This document shows, one piece after another, positions 21,385 to 33,015 of a stretch of 64,000 nt of DNA. Source of the DNA: Cordilura impudica (lineage: Eukaryota > Arthropoda > Insecta > Diptera > Scathophagidae); NCBI GenBank assembly GCA_963682025.1, contig OY821517.1, positions 20,038,548 through 20,102,547 of the forward strand, in the 5' to 3' direction. The number at the start of each line of letters is the position of its first letter. The first letter of the stretch is position 1. Both the position numbers and the translations under genes were made by a program. A model generated the notes under the pieces. It worked only from the letters and a program-made list of their open reading frames with translations. It ran no database searches and was not told where the DNA came from.

Positions 21385-23475
21385 TTATAATCAGAGTTCA
21401 GAAAAAAACACACACTGAATCAAAAACTCGTACATATGTATATGTAAACAAACATAACTTAGACCAACACACACATATTTTTATTTTCATATCAATTATG
21501 TGCGTTTCTAAATTTTTTACGGTGCCCAACACCATCATGACTGTGTTCGTTTTAATATTTCGTTATTTACACGAACATTATTCTAACACGTACTTTTTGT
21601 TTCGATCACACATAAACCACACAGATTCGAATGTTGCTTTATTTGAAGTTCGTGTTCTGATACGTGCACGGAAAAAAGAAAACAGAACATGTACAATAAA
21701 CAGGTTCGAGTTCAGTTATATTTTAAGTCGTGTTCTGGCTCGTGTACTAAGAAAAAATAGAACACGTACAATAAACAGTTTCGAGTTCAGTTATATTTTA
21801 AGTCATGTTCTGGCTCGTGTACTAAGAAAAAATAGAACATGTACAATAAACAGGTTCGAGTTCAGTTATATTTTAAATTCGTGTTCTGGCTCGTGTAATG
21901 CGAAAAATTGAAACATCAATTCGCGACCTGATACACCCCGATAAAAACGACGACAATTGTTTCAACCAAATTAATTAAAATTTTATTGACACTTTTTTAT
22001 GACTTACGTTGCAAATTGTTTACAATTGTCAAATATTTTAAAATTTTATTGGCCATTTTTTTGTGATTTACGTTGAAATTATTTGCAATTGTTTTTATTG
22101 ACTGGTTTTTATTTTAATAAAACATGGTAATAAAATACTTAAGACACAAAAACTACACACTGCACTTAAATCTTTCTTGCAGGTTTCAATCAGACATGTA
22201 AATTTTTTCGTTTCGCTATTAAAAGTTGCGTATTTTTTATAGCAAAACTTATTTCTGTTATTGCTTTCCAATTTTTTTAATTTTCACAAAATATTTGCAA
22301 TTTACACAATAACACAGTACACTTATAGATCACGATCTAATGAAAACTGAACCACTTTTAATGAATAAATGACGCACGCACTCGCTATTTATTGCAAAAT
22401 CAATTGCGTGAAATTGTAACACTTGCAAACAATTGTAACGTAAGTCATAAAAAAGGGACAATAAAATATGAAAATATTTTTTTGGGTTTTTTTATTGACA
22501 CTCATTGTGTTTTTACGCAAAAAATCCCAAAAACTCATTATGAAAAGGATTGTGCATTGACACTAATTAGTTCGCAAATTAAGGGTGGGTGATTGTGCTT
22601 TTTATGATGCAAAATTTGTTTGTGTCTAAAGTTATTTGTTACCAAAAAAAAAAAATGTTTGCAAAAGATCCTAACAACCAACAAGTGTGTCTTTTATGCC
22701 GCAAAATTGGGTTTTTCGTCTATGACACTAATTGGTTGCGAAAATAGGGGTGGGTAATGCAAAAAAACCTAACAACCAACAAGTGTAACTTTTATGATGC
22801 TAAATAGTTTTTGTGTCTTAAGTATTTTATTACCATATTTTATTAAAATAAAAACCAGTCAATAAAGACAATTGTAAATAATTTCAACGTAAATCACAAA
22901 AAAAATTGTCAATAAAATTTTAAAATATTTGACAATTGTAAACAATTTGCAACGTAAGTCATAAAAAAGGGTCAATAAAATTTTAATAAACTTGGTTGAA
23001 ACAATTGTTGTCGTTTTTATCGGGGTGTATCAGATCGCGAATTGATGTTTCAATTTTTCGCAGTACAAGAACCAGAACACGAATTAAAAATATAACTGAA
23101 CTAGAACCTGTTTATTGCACATGTTCTGTTTTTTCTTAGTACACGAGCCAGAACACGACTTAAAATATAACTGAACTCGAACCTGTTTATTGTACATGTT
23201 CAGTTTTATTTTCAGTACACATACCAGAACACGAACTTCAAATAAAGCAACACTCAAATCTGTGTGGTTTATGTGTGATCGAAACAAAAAGTACGTGATA
23301 GAAACATGTTCGTGTAAATAACGAAATATTAAAATGAACACAATCATGATTGTGTTGGGCACCGTAGAAAATTGAGAAACGCACATAATTGATATGAAAA
23401 TAAAGATATTGTTGGCTGCTTTTGAACAGAACATTGTGTGTTTCATGTGTGTATTTTCTGAACCTTGATTAAAAT
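21385..23475. mobile_element. Foldback-like element with long inverted repeats
   Basis: Arms of roughly 775 and 670 bp (21385-22160 and 22809-23475) surround a centre of about 650 bp. Landmarks mirrored in the arms are ATCAATTATGTGCGTTTCT, CATCATGACTGTGTTCG and TACACCCCGATAAAAACGAC. The left arm has three and the right arm two tandem units of about 75 bp containing GGTTCGAGTTCAGTTATATT. Subrepeats inside the arms are typical of foldback elements. The frames at 21498-21911 and 23084-23509 are the two arms read alike and are not genes. No transposase is present. A fragment of an arm recurs at 59119. Confidence 0.75.
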
Positions 23476-24490
23476 ATAATGAAAATTTTGTATTATTTCT
23501 AACTCCCACAATTCTTTATTTGTATTAATTATAGTTTAACAAAAATATCTCTATCACATAGACGCCATTATCTAGTGGTCTATTAATTCAATAAATGTCT
23601 CCAGTTGTACGAGTACAAATAGACTTCCTTATTTTTATTGTCATTTTTTCGCTCTTTTATTGGTTTAAAGAAGCCATAAATTTTATACACTTTCTTTTCC
23701 TTTCTATCAGTGAATTATAGCCATCTTTTAAACAAAGTTGTTGAATAAAAAATTTTTATATCTTTGAAGGTGTCATCAAAGCAGTTCTTAAGAAATTATA
23801 ATGTTATTTTTGGAGAATAGAAGGCTTAAGAAAAAAAAGGTTATTTAAAAGTTATTAAAAATGTCATACAAAGGCACTGGTAACTAATCCTTGAATAGAA
23901 AGGAAATGAAATTTTCACAGATTTTATGCTTCAATGAATTTAAATTTTATTATTATCCTTATTTTTGGGATTAATGTCCTTTTATATAGCAAAAAAAAAA
24001 AAGTTTTGTTAACAGATTTCCAAAATTATGCTTTACTCCTTGCTAACTGTCACGTGTTGCTTATTAACCACATGACTTGAAATTATAAAATAAAAGTATC
24101 ACTTAGTTAAAGCAATATAGACAAAATTTAATGAGTAAGAAAATACGAGCAGAAAATTAACCCTTAACCCCTGAGCGGTCATCCTTAAATAAATATATAT
24201 TTTTTTTTTTATTGTTTACTTTTACCATTGAGATATTGTGCCCAATCGGGAAAGTGATTTTATATTTAAAGTTCGTAAGTGGAAGATAAAATGAGATATG
24301 CGGTGATTATGCCAACAAATTATCTGTAACTCGTTCTACAAAAACAACAACTTTTGAATCATCTTTACTTAGAATTTATTTTGGTATTCTAGGTAATTAT
24401 TAGTCATATTATTAATCTGCTAAGAGAAAGCTCTAAAGTCCAAGACTTCTTTTGATGAAAAAAAAAACTTTTAAAAAATAAATTGTCTAA
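23476..24490. other. No gene recognised
   Basis: AT-rich with short frames only. No repeat ends identified. Confidence 0.4.
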
Positions 24491-24493
24491 TAA

Positions 24494-24628
24494 CACTGTG
24501 CTCGAATTGGACATTTTTTTTTTCGGGCATCCTACTGGTAAAGCTAATTCGCGTACGCTGAATTCAATGGTGATAGCGGTTTTTCAAAGTTAGCGCTCAT
24601 ATTCGCGATATTCGCGATTTAAAATTTC
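24494..24628 (+). repeat. Left TIR of element A
   Basis: CACTGTGCTCG at the tip, about 135 bp, inverted copy at 26029-26157. The first 40 bases differ by indels; the inner 95 are nearly identical. Confidence 0.85.
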
Positions 24629-24760
24629 AATAATAAAGTACCAAAAAAATATATTTTTTATATTTTTGGGATCATTTTTGAATTTTAATCAATCCAACTT
24701 TGTTAAATACAATTGTTTTCGCGGAAAAATTTTTTTCCCGGACTTTTTTTATTTTATTCA

Positions 24761-25616
24761 TTATTTATTCATCATTTCAAGCATTTCTTCTTGTAAGTTC
24801 GAGCAAATATCACCTAACAAAGAATCGAACTTTTTACCACTGTACCAGTGTTCAAGTCTAGCCATCACTTGATGGAATCTCTCCCCATGCTCATCAGACT
24901 CAGCTGGTGATTGTTCAGCAAACTTGTTGACATGAGAATGCAAAAAATGGACTTTAAGAGACATTTTTACATTAATACGGTGAAAAGCGGAAATCATTTT
25001 TTCTCTATAAATACGCCAATCATCAGCTCGGTTAACACTTAAAACATTGTCAATAACCCCATTTACAGAGTTCCGTGCCTCAAGCTCTTCAATACTAAGT
25101 GCATCTTCAAATAACTTGTCCCTCATCAAGCGACGGATGTCCGGTATATTAAGTATTCCTTTAAAAAACGCAAAATAAATTAAAATTTCTAACATATTAG
25201 TATGGAATAATCAAACTCAAACCTTCTTTAATTTTCATATTACTAAATCTTGGAAAAATGCGACTTAGCTCGTTAAACGCCTTTTCAGTCGGATTAAGCA
25301 CCTTAATGAAGTTTTTCACAATCCCTAGTTTGATATGTAGCGGGGGTAACAATACTTTATCAATTGATACAAGTGGATTTTCAACAATGTTATTCACTCG
25401 CAATTTAGCGATCTTACCTATTTTCCATCTATTTAATATAGACAAGCATCCAGTGCAAACGACAGACGGGGCCCACTCCAAATTACGAAAAACTACCTGA
25501 TTAAAGTATTGGTTATATAAATCCGCAAGGTCATCGCCGATTTTCCGACGAGAGTCTGTAATAGTACGTTTTCCGCAAACGTAGCAAAAGTTATCAAAAT
25601 CAACATGTTGTTCCAT
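24761..25616 (-). CDS. Transposon A protein (HGERFHQ family), two exons
   Basis: Exon 1 is 25616-25223, a 64-bp intron follows (25222-25159), and exon 2 is 25158-24761, giving 263 residues in frame. The intron starts GTTTGAGT, has TACTAAT near 25200 and ends TTTTAAAG, like a normal short fly intron. Residues 10-70 hold a Cys pair (FCYVCGK) and a second pair (VVCTGC), a likely zinc-binding domain. Then come LLPPLHIKLGIVKNF, the join across the intron (KIKEG), SLKVHFLHSHVNKF and DEHGERFHQ near the end. The central block present in copies B and C (GFTKYPCF, a Cys pair and WESR/WDSR) is missing without loss of frame. The full protein is probably the transposase; this shortened one would lack part of its core. 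Spliced start and end are inferred from sequence only. Confidence 0.72.
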
Positions 25617-26028
25617 TTTAATAACACTTAACTATGTTTATTTAGTGTTTATTGATTTAATGCAGTGTTTATTTCTAAAAAAAAATACAAGTTAAAGTAA
25701 AGAGAACCAACAAATACCAAATGACTACTTACCGCACTCTTTATCTCCATCAAACTGATTTCAATAACTCAACTCAACCCTTTGCCTATATTCTGCCTGT
25801 ATACAAGTGTAACAGTCTATTTCCAATAACAATAAACTGTTTCACTTCAACAGGCAGAATGCAGATGCAAAGGGGGACTTCGGTAAGTCGAAAACAAATG
25901 CGACACAAAGAGAATCGCTAACTAAATTTCAAATGTAAAAAATTAAGGGCCTATGATCATTAGCAAACAAAATTATGATGATCACACAAACATAATGACA
26001 TAGAATACACTGGCGGACATAATTTAGT

Positions 26029-26157
26029 TTTAAATCACGAATATCGCGAATATGAGCGCTAACTTTGAAAAACGGCTATCGCCGTTGAATTCAGCGTACG
26101 CGAATTAGCTTTACCAGTAGGGTGCCCAGCTTGTTACAATTTGCGACTAGCACAGTG
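26029..26157 (-). repeat. Right TIR of element A
   Basis: Inward on the minus strand: CACTGTGCTAG at the tip, then GGGCACCCTACTGGTAAAGC. TAA follows at 26158-26160. Confidence 0.85.
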
Positions 26158-26160
26158 TAA

Positions 26161-27295
26161 TTAATGATTCCACCTTCCACAAAACATATTACCTACTATC
26201 CGAGAATTGTCACTACATATTAAAATATATTTGACTTTACATCTTGAACATATTAGCACCGTCTTGCCTTGGCTGCGAAAATAGCATAAGTTCTAAAATT
26301 GAAATCTTACAGAATAACGTTTTATTTTTTACGTATATTTGAAGAATCTGCACTTAAGCTAAAATTTTTTTATGTAAATTCCTAACGATATTTCCTATAC
26401 CTATGAAATTATAATAGGTAAGACAAATGATCATGAATAATCGATTTTAATCAAAAGTTCGAAATCTAATTTAATATCACTTAACCTATTTTTGCGCTGA
26501 TAGCTCGCTGTACTATTACATCCAAAAGATTAATACTGATCTCATTAGATTAGCAATTTCTTACACCCATCCAATTTCCCACCTGCTCTAGCTTACAAGT
26601 GAGAACTGCTAATTAAGGCCCTCCACCCCGTCATTTTTTGAATTTCCCCTAAAGTATTGTTTAATTTTCTCAAACTACTTAAGAGATAAATGCTGAGCAT
26701 AAATTAATTAAGCTAATTAAACAACAAGAAAGAGTAATGAAGTTGTTGTTGCGTGTGAATGACTTTTTTAGTCATTCATGATTTTCTTCTTTTCTCTTCT
26801 ATCGCTGCGTTTTACTGGTGTCGAACATCCTGTGCGTTCTTGATTTTATTGCTTTAAGATTGTGAAGTTCTTGATGTAATCTTTTTATTGTAATATTTAA
26901 GCTCAATTTACCTTGATTATCGTGGTAGTTTGAAGAAATGTGTAGCAAAATTATCTTACAACAATCAATCTGTTCAGCAATTTATTATGGAGCAATGATT
27001 TTTCCCTTCGTTTATCGTTGTTGTTGAACACTTTATTTACCCTTAACATATTTAAAATGATTTTGATCCTAACTCGAGTAATTTATTTGGGATAATTTGT
27101 CACTTATAAATAAATTTATAGATAAAGATGTTGATGAGCAAAGAAAAAAAGCGGAAAATGTTCTTTATTGTAGTAGTTATTATATATATCCTACACCTGT
27201 CTGTATTTAGGGTATATTGAGTATGTGCTGATGTTTGTAACTGCAAAAATACTTTTTTTTTTTGGTAATTATAAACCAACGTTCAGGGACTGTCC
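26161..27295. other. No gene recognised
   Basis: Less repetitive than its surroundings, no transposon ends and no coding frame. It may be unique host noncoding DNA. Confidence 0.4.
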
Positions 27296-28149
27296 CATAA
27301 AAATGCGGTGCATTGTGCTGACCTCAGGAAGGTTCGTTTTGGGAAGGAAGAAAGTGAGATATTTGACTTAAATTTTATTAGTATCAGAAAAGGCTTTTGT
27401 GGAGAGTTAATTCCATTTCGGCTAATGAACCAATTTCCTCTGTATTAAGTTGTACGGTCATGTGGAAAATATACTACAAAAGGATGTGATCTACCAGAGC
27501 ATCAGGCAGAATGAGCTGGAACTTGGGCACTTTCAATGAGTTTGCTACTCTCAGACGATTATTTCCCATTGTAGTATCTATAGAACAGTGTTACACAACC
27601 CAAGCCCCGACGATGTTCTAACGAGTCAGCTATTAATAATCGTCAACGTCCTCATTTGTACGCGTTCCAGTAGCTTCAAACTATACTTTAAAGCTCTTGC
27701 CCATACACGAGAGTTGTATTTAATTTTCGGTCGTAAAGAAGCGGTAAAGGTTTTATGGAGATTAGAAGAAGAACAGTTTTAGCAAACCAAAACCGTTGAC
27801 CACTTCCACGGCGCATTATAATCACATTCCTTCTAACGGACATCGGATTGAATTCTCAAGCCCAGAACATCAAGAATATGCAATCCTCGATACACCCCCA
27901 AAAGGGGGTGGCGTACGATTGAAGGCAAATGAATGAAAAATATTGCTGTTTTCTTCGATAGAGTATATAGGATTGGAGGTTGGATTAAAGAGGTCATTAA
28001 GAAAGGAAGGGAGAAAGAACAGAGCTTTGGGGTAGCTCTGAATTAAGTCGAAACTCATTGAAAGAAATATCTAAAGGAACCACTTTACTCTCGATTAATA
28101 AGCCGTGAATTGGCTTTTAACAGTTGATGCGATGGTAATTAATTATGCT

Positions 28150-28262
28150 CTCAGCTTTTGGGTCTACCATCTTTCGTTAAACCGATCGGCTCGAAATCAT
28201 TTTCTGAGTCACTTTAGAAAAGTTTGTTCGCCTGTATACCTGTCTGTGTGTCTTTTTTTAAT
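28150..28262 (-). repeat. Old fragment of a GTCY-type repeat
   Basis: AAACCGATCGGCTCGAAATC, then TCTGAGTCAC and CCTGTCTGTGTGTC, resemble the microsatellite end of the DINE-like repeats in reverse. Confidence 0.45.
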
Positions 28263-28439
28263 GGACGATAAATTCTCCTTACCAACCTAGTAAGTAACAC
28301 CTTAGGATTTCATTAGGATGCATGGTTATCTAACAGTTTTGTCATCAGCTTTATATGTATCCTAGTCCCCCATTCTACAAATGGATTAGTAATTCCGTGT
28401 TCTGTGACATCTGTCCTATATCATGCGACAAAGAATTAT

Positions 28440-29830
28440 GTTACACCACTTACAATTTTCCTTCGACTTAAACATTTCGTCCACAATATTTTCGGGTATT
28501 AATACAACTCCGATCTTATCATTAAGTTAATACGCAGAGCATGCCATTTTTCGCAGTTACAAAGAATAAGTTTTCCACTATCAGTTGCCTACTTCCTTAA
28601 TCCTAAATCATTATAGGTAACTATTTAGCAACCTTGTCCTATCATTAGCTATGTCAGATAGTAGTTCATGTTATCGTGACTCCTCTTCATCGATATCGTA
28701 ATATTTGGTACTAGCCTACATGTCCATCTATCTTTATGGGCTCTTTGCCAGCGTTCTTGGTACTATCTGAGTAACGTTTGTTGTCCTTCTCTTCTAACAT
28801 TATTATTATGCACTATAGTATCTCCTGGAAACATTTGTGACTTGTGCCAGGTTTCAGCACTTATTCGTTAAGGCTTTAATAGTTGCTCAGTTGTATATTT
28901 TCATTTCGTTGCCATTACGAATGTTGGAGCGGCGTACAGTATTTTCGAATGTATAACACTATTTATGTCTTCTAGTAGAATCCCTCAGTCCTCTTCTGTT
29001 GGGAATTATGCTAGTTAAAGTAGATGTTGGTCTCACTTATCATATACTATATGCACGTACTCTTTGAATGTCAGTTTGTCATCGAGGTATTTACCCATGT
29101 ATCGTACACTACGACCGAAATTTATGATTTTATTCCTTATCTTCAGTTTTGGATTACCAAACGCTTTGCGATCTGTGTCCCATATTGCTGTTGCTTTAGC
29201 AGATCATATTCACCTAGCTATCTATCACATCAGCTGAGACCAGATTTCTGTCACCTCCAAGATCTATGTCACTTACAGTAGAGTGTGTTGAGTAGCAGTG
29301 ATCCTGGTGGCACCCCTACTGAAACAATATATTCCTACATTCCGACATCAGTTTGGTATGTGAGGATTTGTCTGCATAAATTCTCTACCATGATGCCATA
29401 GATGACAGCATTAATTCCTTTTCCATGACTTCTTCGAATGTCTACAACTTTTTTAATGATATGTACGGAGAAAAGCCTCCAAGTTTTTCAATCTCATCTT
29501 GTAGTCTATGTAGCAAAACGGTTTCAAATATTTTACCCTGTGTGTTAAGCATAGACAATGGCCTTTTAAGGGCTTATCTCCATTTCCTAATAGTACTAGA
29601 TTTTGTTTTTTTCAGACTCCGGAGAAAACACTTTTTTCGAAAGAGACCATACATATTTAATAGTAACTCCAGCCACAGTTATCCTGTACATATTAACACT
29701 TTGTTTGGTATTCTGCCTGGTCCAGTGCTGTTATCTTTTTTAAGTTTACGGCTCGCCATATCAAAGTCGTCTGTGTTAAATGGTATAAAAATAAGTTTAT
29801 CTCTATGATTTAGTCCTTGTTTATCTGATG
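28440..29830 (-). pseudogene. R1-like non-LTR retrotransposon pol, decayed
   Basis: Reading down the minus strand: KKDNSTGPGRIPNKVL (about 29710-29760), RPLSMLNTQGKIFETVLLHR with LQDEIEKLGGFS (29478-29568), then VSVGVPPGSLLLNTLY (about 29280-29330), the strand motif next to the catalytic centre. After it, WQRAHKDRWTCRLVPN (about 28700-28760) and a Cys-rich part near 28540 match the C-terminus of R1-clade proteins. Many stops and shifts are present, and the catalytic DD box is not recognisable. Open frames on the plus strand here (29024-29281, 29425-29808, 30008-30335) are antisense shadows. Confidence 0.7.
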
Positions 29831-30479
29831 GAAAAAGGGTTTCCACATGTTCGGCTGCTCAAGGTGGTTCTCTGATCACAGTATCTGATCATGGACCTGA
29901 GTCAATCCGTCACAAAGTTCAATCCAATTTTTACGTTTGCTATGTTTGATGGTCCTACTTAATGTTTTCCTTGCTTTTCGATGTTCCTTTGCTAGCGAAT
30001 TGTCACAGTGAATTCTTGTCGCGATTCTCTGTGCAGATATCAATTTTTGCCTAAGTTCCCCAATCTCCGTAGTCCACCAGAATACTGGTGCTTCACTTCG
30101 GTTGTATTCCCTTACATTTTGCGTACTAGCATCAGATCACTTTCTGATTGCGGCAGTTGTAAAGCTTGTGAAATTCTCCATGTTTTTGATTTGTACCATA
30201 TTTCCTTGTTTGACGCTTTGCAGAGCCCCAGAGAATTTTTCGACATCCAACTTCCTTGCAATTCACCTAGGACGATTAAGCTCTACAGGCTATAACACTC
30301 TATTCCTATTTATATTGAACGTTATGTACCGGTAATCACCAAGTGTAAAGTCTTCAAGTACCTTCCAGTCCATGCTCTCGGTTTTAAGATCCGAAATACC
30401 AAATGAATATTGGTAATACTTGTTCTTTCTTCATTTCCAAAAGTAGCTCCACCGATCAAGATTCTGCTCTAACGTATTC

Positions 30480-30620
30480 TAATACTCATTACAAATATGA
30501 ACCAATATTGCTGAAATTTTGAATTTATATCTTCCGTAATTGAATTTGGTGAAGAGCGGTGAATGTTCCGACCTAGTCCCCATGCAAAAGACTCCTATGA
30601 CTCCTCCGACTACGATTTTC
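30480..30620 (-). repeat. Fragment of a DINE-like repeat
   Basis: TCCGACCTAGTCCCCATGCA and the following GACTCCTATGA match the interior of the repeat at 40129-40892. It may have inserted into, or lie next to, the R1-like relic. Confidence 0.55.
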
Positions 30621-33015
30621 TTAATGTTTTTATTATAAATTTAATATTAAAACTAGAAAAAAAATTAAAATATCACTCGCTCTCAAAATTGCTCTTAGTT
30701 ATTTTCGAACAAGGAATATTAAAAGAATTTACCTTTTTTAGTAATTGATTAAATTGTTTTGAGGTATTCTAAGAATTTTAGCGGAATGACTGCGAATGCG
30801 TCTAAAAGTAATGGTAATCGAGAAATTCTTAGTAACATTGGCATGTCACTTCTCATGTATATTAGGTATTTTCCACTGGGTTCCTATGTAAATTATTTAA
30901 GCGTATTATTTCTACGAATATAAATATTACAAGATTGACTTTACCCAAATATTTACTGTTGCAAATTAAATTTAATAATTTCATAATTCACACATCTTTT
31001 TCATCATTTCGTTCTTCTAACCTCTGTCGGCCGAAACGAACCCTTTTCACATAGCTTTCGTAATGTGTCTGGTGAATTAAATATAAATCGTTTTTGCACA
31101 CCAACGCTTCTTGTATTGCTTGCAGAAGAAAGAAAAAAGTTCAAACAAGGAAATTATTTTTTTTTCTTAGGAGAAAGGCAAAAACAATAATTATGGATCA
31201 TTGATTTCAGGGTGGGCATATCAATAACAAGACACAAGAACGGCAACGTTATAGCAAGCCATGGAAGATGATTACAAAAGTCATGATTTTAACATAATTT
31301 TAGATATGAAAAAAAACATTTATTTTTTTTTGTAATTCTTTGGAAATTTACTTTTGAGCTTTATGTAAACATAAAGTACCAAAAAGCATTATCATCTCTT
31401 TTAGCCACATGGGGATACTTTGATATTATAATGGTAGTTGCTTCATTGAAAAATGTGGCCTTATAATAAGGGGGGCAAATGGAAAAGGAACGAGCATTAT
31501 TTTAGACCAAAATACATTCATACTCAACCCTTTATGTAAAATAAATTTTAGGAAATGTTGTCGGTATGAGTGTTTGTTGTAAGAAGGTTATTACATCATC
31601 ATTGCCCCTCGTCGAAGTCATCATAATCATCAAAGTAAAACAAAAACAAGAAAGAAAGAAAAACTCATACCCAACGTTAAAGTTACTACGTAAAAAGTCA
31701 GACACTTCGTTGTCATAAATTATAATACCAAAAGGGGCTTAAGACACATCAACGGGGTACCGTGAAATTCTTAAACAAACTTTCCACCAGCCACCAAACA
31801 AAGATGATTTTCATATATTAGAAAATAACCCTGAACTAAAACTTAGGCCAAGTACTTAAAGATTTACAAGAGTATTAGAGAATTTGTTTTTTTTTTTTTT
31901 TAATTTTTGTTAAACATTTTACGTGAAAAAATGAACGAGTTGTAGAAGTGCAAAAAAAAAAAGAAAAAATGAAAGCATAAGTCTGGTGGTGAGTTATTGA
32001 AAAGTGAAAAATTTATATGACTTAACAAAATATGTCTTACTGTGGAACAATTTGCAAAAAATTAAGGGAGAAATTAAATCGGGTTTCGATACGTTGGGAG
32101 CGAATCTTTAGCAGTTTATGTACGGGTTATAACCCTAGTCTCCTGAAGAGGCTTCCTACCTGCATGTCCGATACCACGTTGCATCTATGCTTTAGTGGTA
32201 TTTGCCTAATTTCCCTGTATACTGACTATTTAGGATACATAGATTTAGAGCCTTCTCACTCTACAAGCATTGAGTCGTTACTCTAGGGCTATTGCCCAGG
32301 GAATATTTGATATAAGATCGGAAGTAGTTAGACGAAGCAAATATCTTGAGCCCTCCCAATTAAATGATCAAATGGAACGTGCAATTAACTAGTAACAACC
32401 GAATAAAATGACGCCCTATACTCCAGCAGTAGTAAGAGGAATATAGGCATACATCCTTCTCGACTTAGAATGAATTTAATTTTTTTTCTTCATCATAAAT
32501 TCTGTCAAATCAATGACTCAAGGTTCTATTTTTAACATAGAACCAATAAACTGTGACAGCTTCTCCCGAAAATACAGTTTTTCGACTTAACGTTTTATAG
32601 TCTGTAGCCACCGAAGACATATTAGCCCCAAAATTGCTTTAGGCACCAACCGATTTAAACTAATCCAGTATTTTTAGCCGATTTTGTACCACTAAGTACA
32701 TTTATATCATATTATTTTGTGGATGATTATCTGTCGTTGTTGTCTTCTTCCTCTACATCCACGCAGATTCGACGGATGTCATTCACTGAGACACTGAGGT
32801 GTATGGCTTGTCTTCGTACAAGATAACGTCCAGTTATTACCACCACTACCATCGAAATATACCCAGAGTGGTGCGTTTTCCACTTAAAGATTGCCAGGTT
32901 TGGCTTGTAATCCAACACGTTCGTTGCTTTGGTTGCTTTAAGTGGCGGCTCACGTCATATGAGAATGAGTTAGAGCCAAGTAGCTCTGTCTTGGAAACCA
33001 CACTAATTGGAAAAC
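30621..33015. other. No feature resolved
   Basis: Overlapping short frames on both strands at 32727-33124 do not resolve into a family. Part may be the 3' end of the non-LTR relic that follows, or the 5' end of the R1-like one. Confidence 0.35.

Larger units (their letters stand above)
24494..26157 (-). mobile_element. Element A: CAC-ended DNA transposon, internally deleted
   Basis: 1,664 bp flanked by TAA on both sides (24491-24493, 26158-26160). TIRs of about 135 bp start CACTGTGCT and share CCTACTGGTAAAGCTAATTC and GTACGCTGAATTCAA. A single minus-strand spliced gene lies between them. Same family as elements B and C. The central third of the usual protein is missing. Confidence 0.85.

Noticed and set aside
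21498..21911. 137-residue frame and its look-alike at 23084-23509
   Set aside because: Both are the same foldback arm read on opposite strands, including the tandem subrepeats. Similarity between them comes from the inverted repeat, not from a gene family.
24494..24500. Element A tip CACTGTG resembles the V(D)J recombination heptamer and Transib ends
   Set aside because: The tips of B and C differ (CACAGGT, CACTAGT), and the duplication is 3 bp rather than the 5 bp of Transib. Only the CAC start is shared.
29425..29808. 127-residue plus frame
   Set aside because: The minus strand of the same stretch carries recognisable R1-like RT motifs, so this frame is antisense to a pseudogene.
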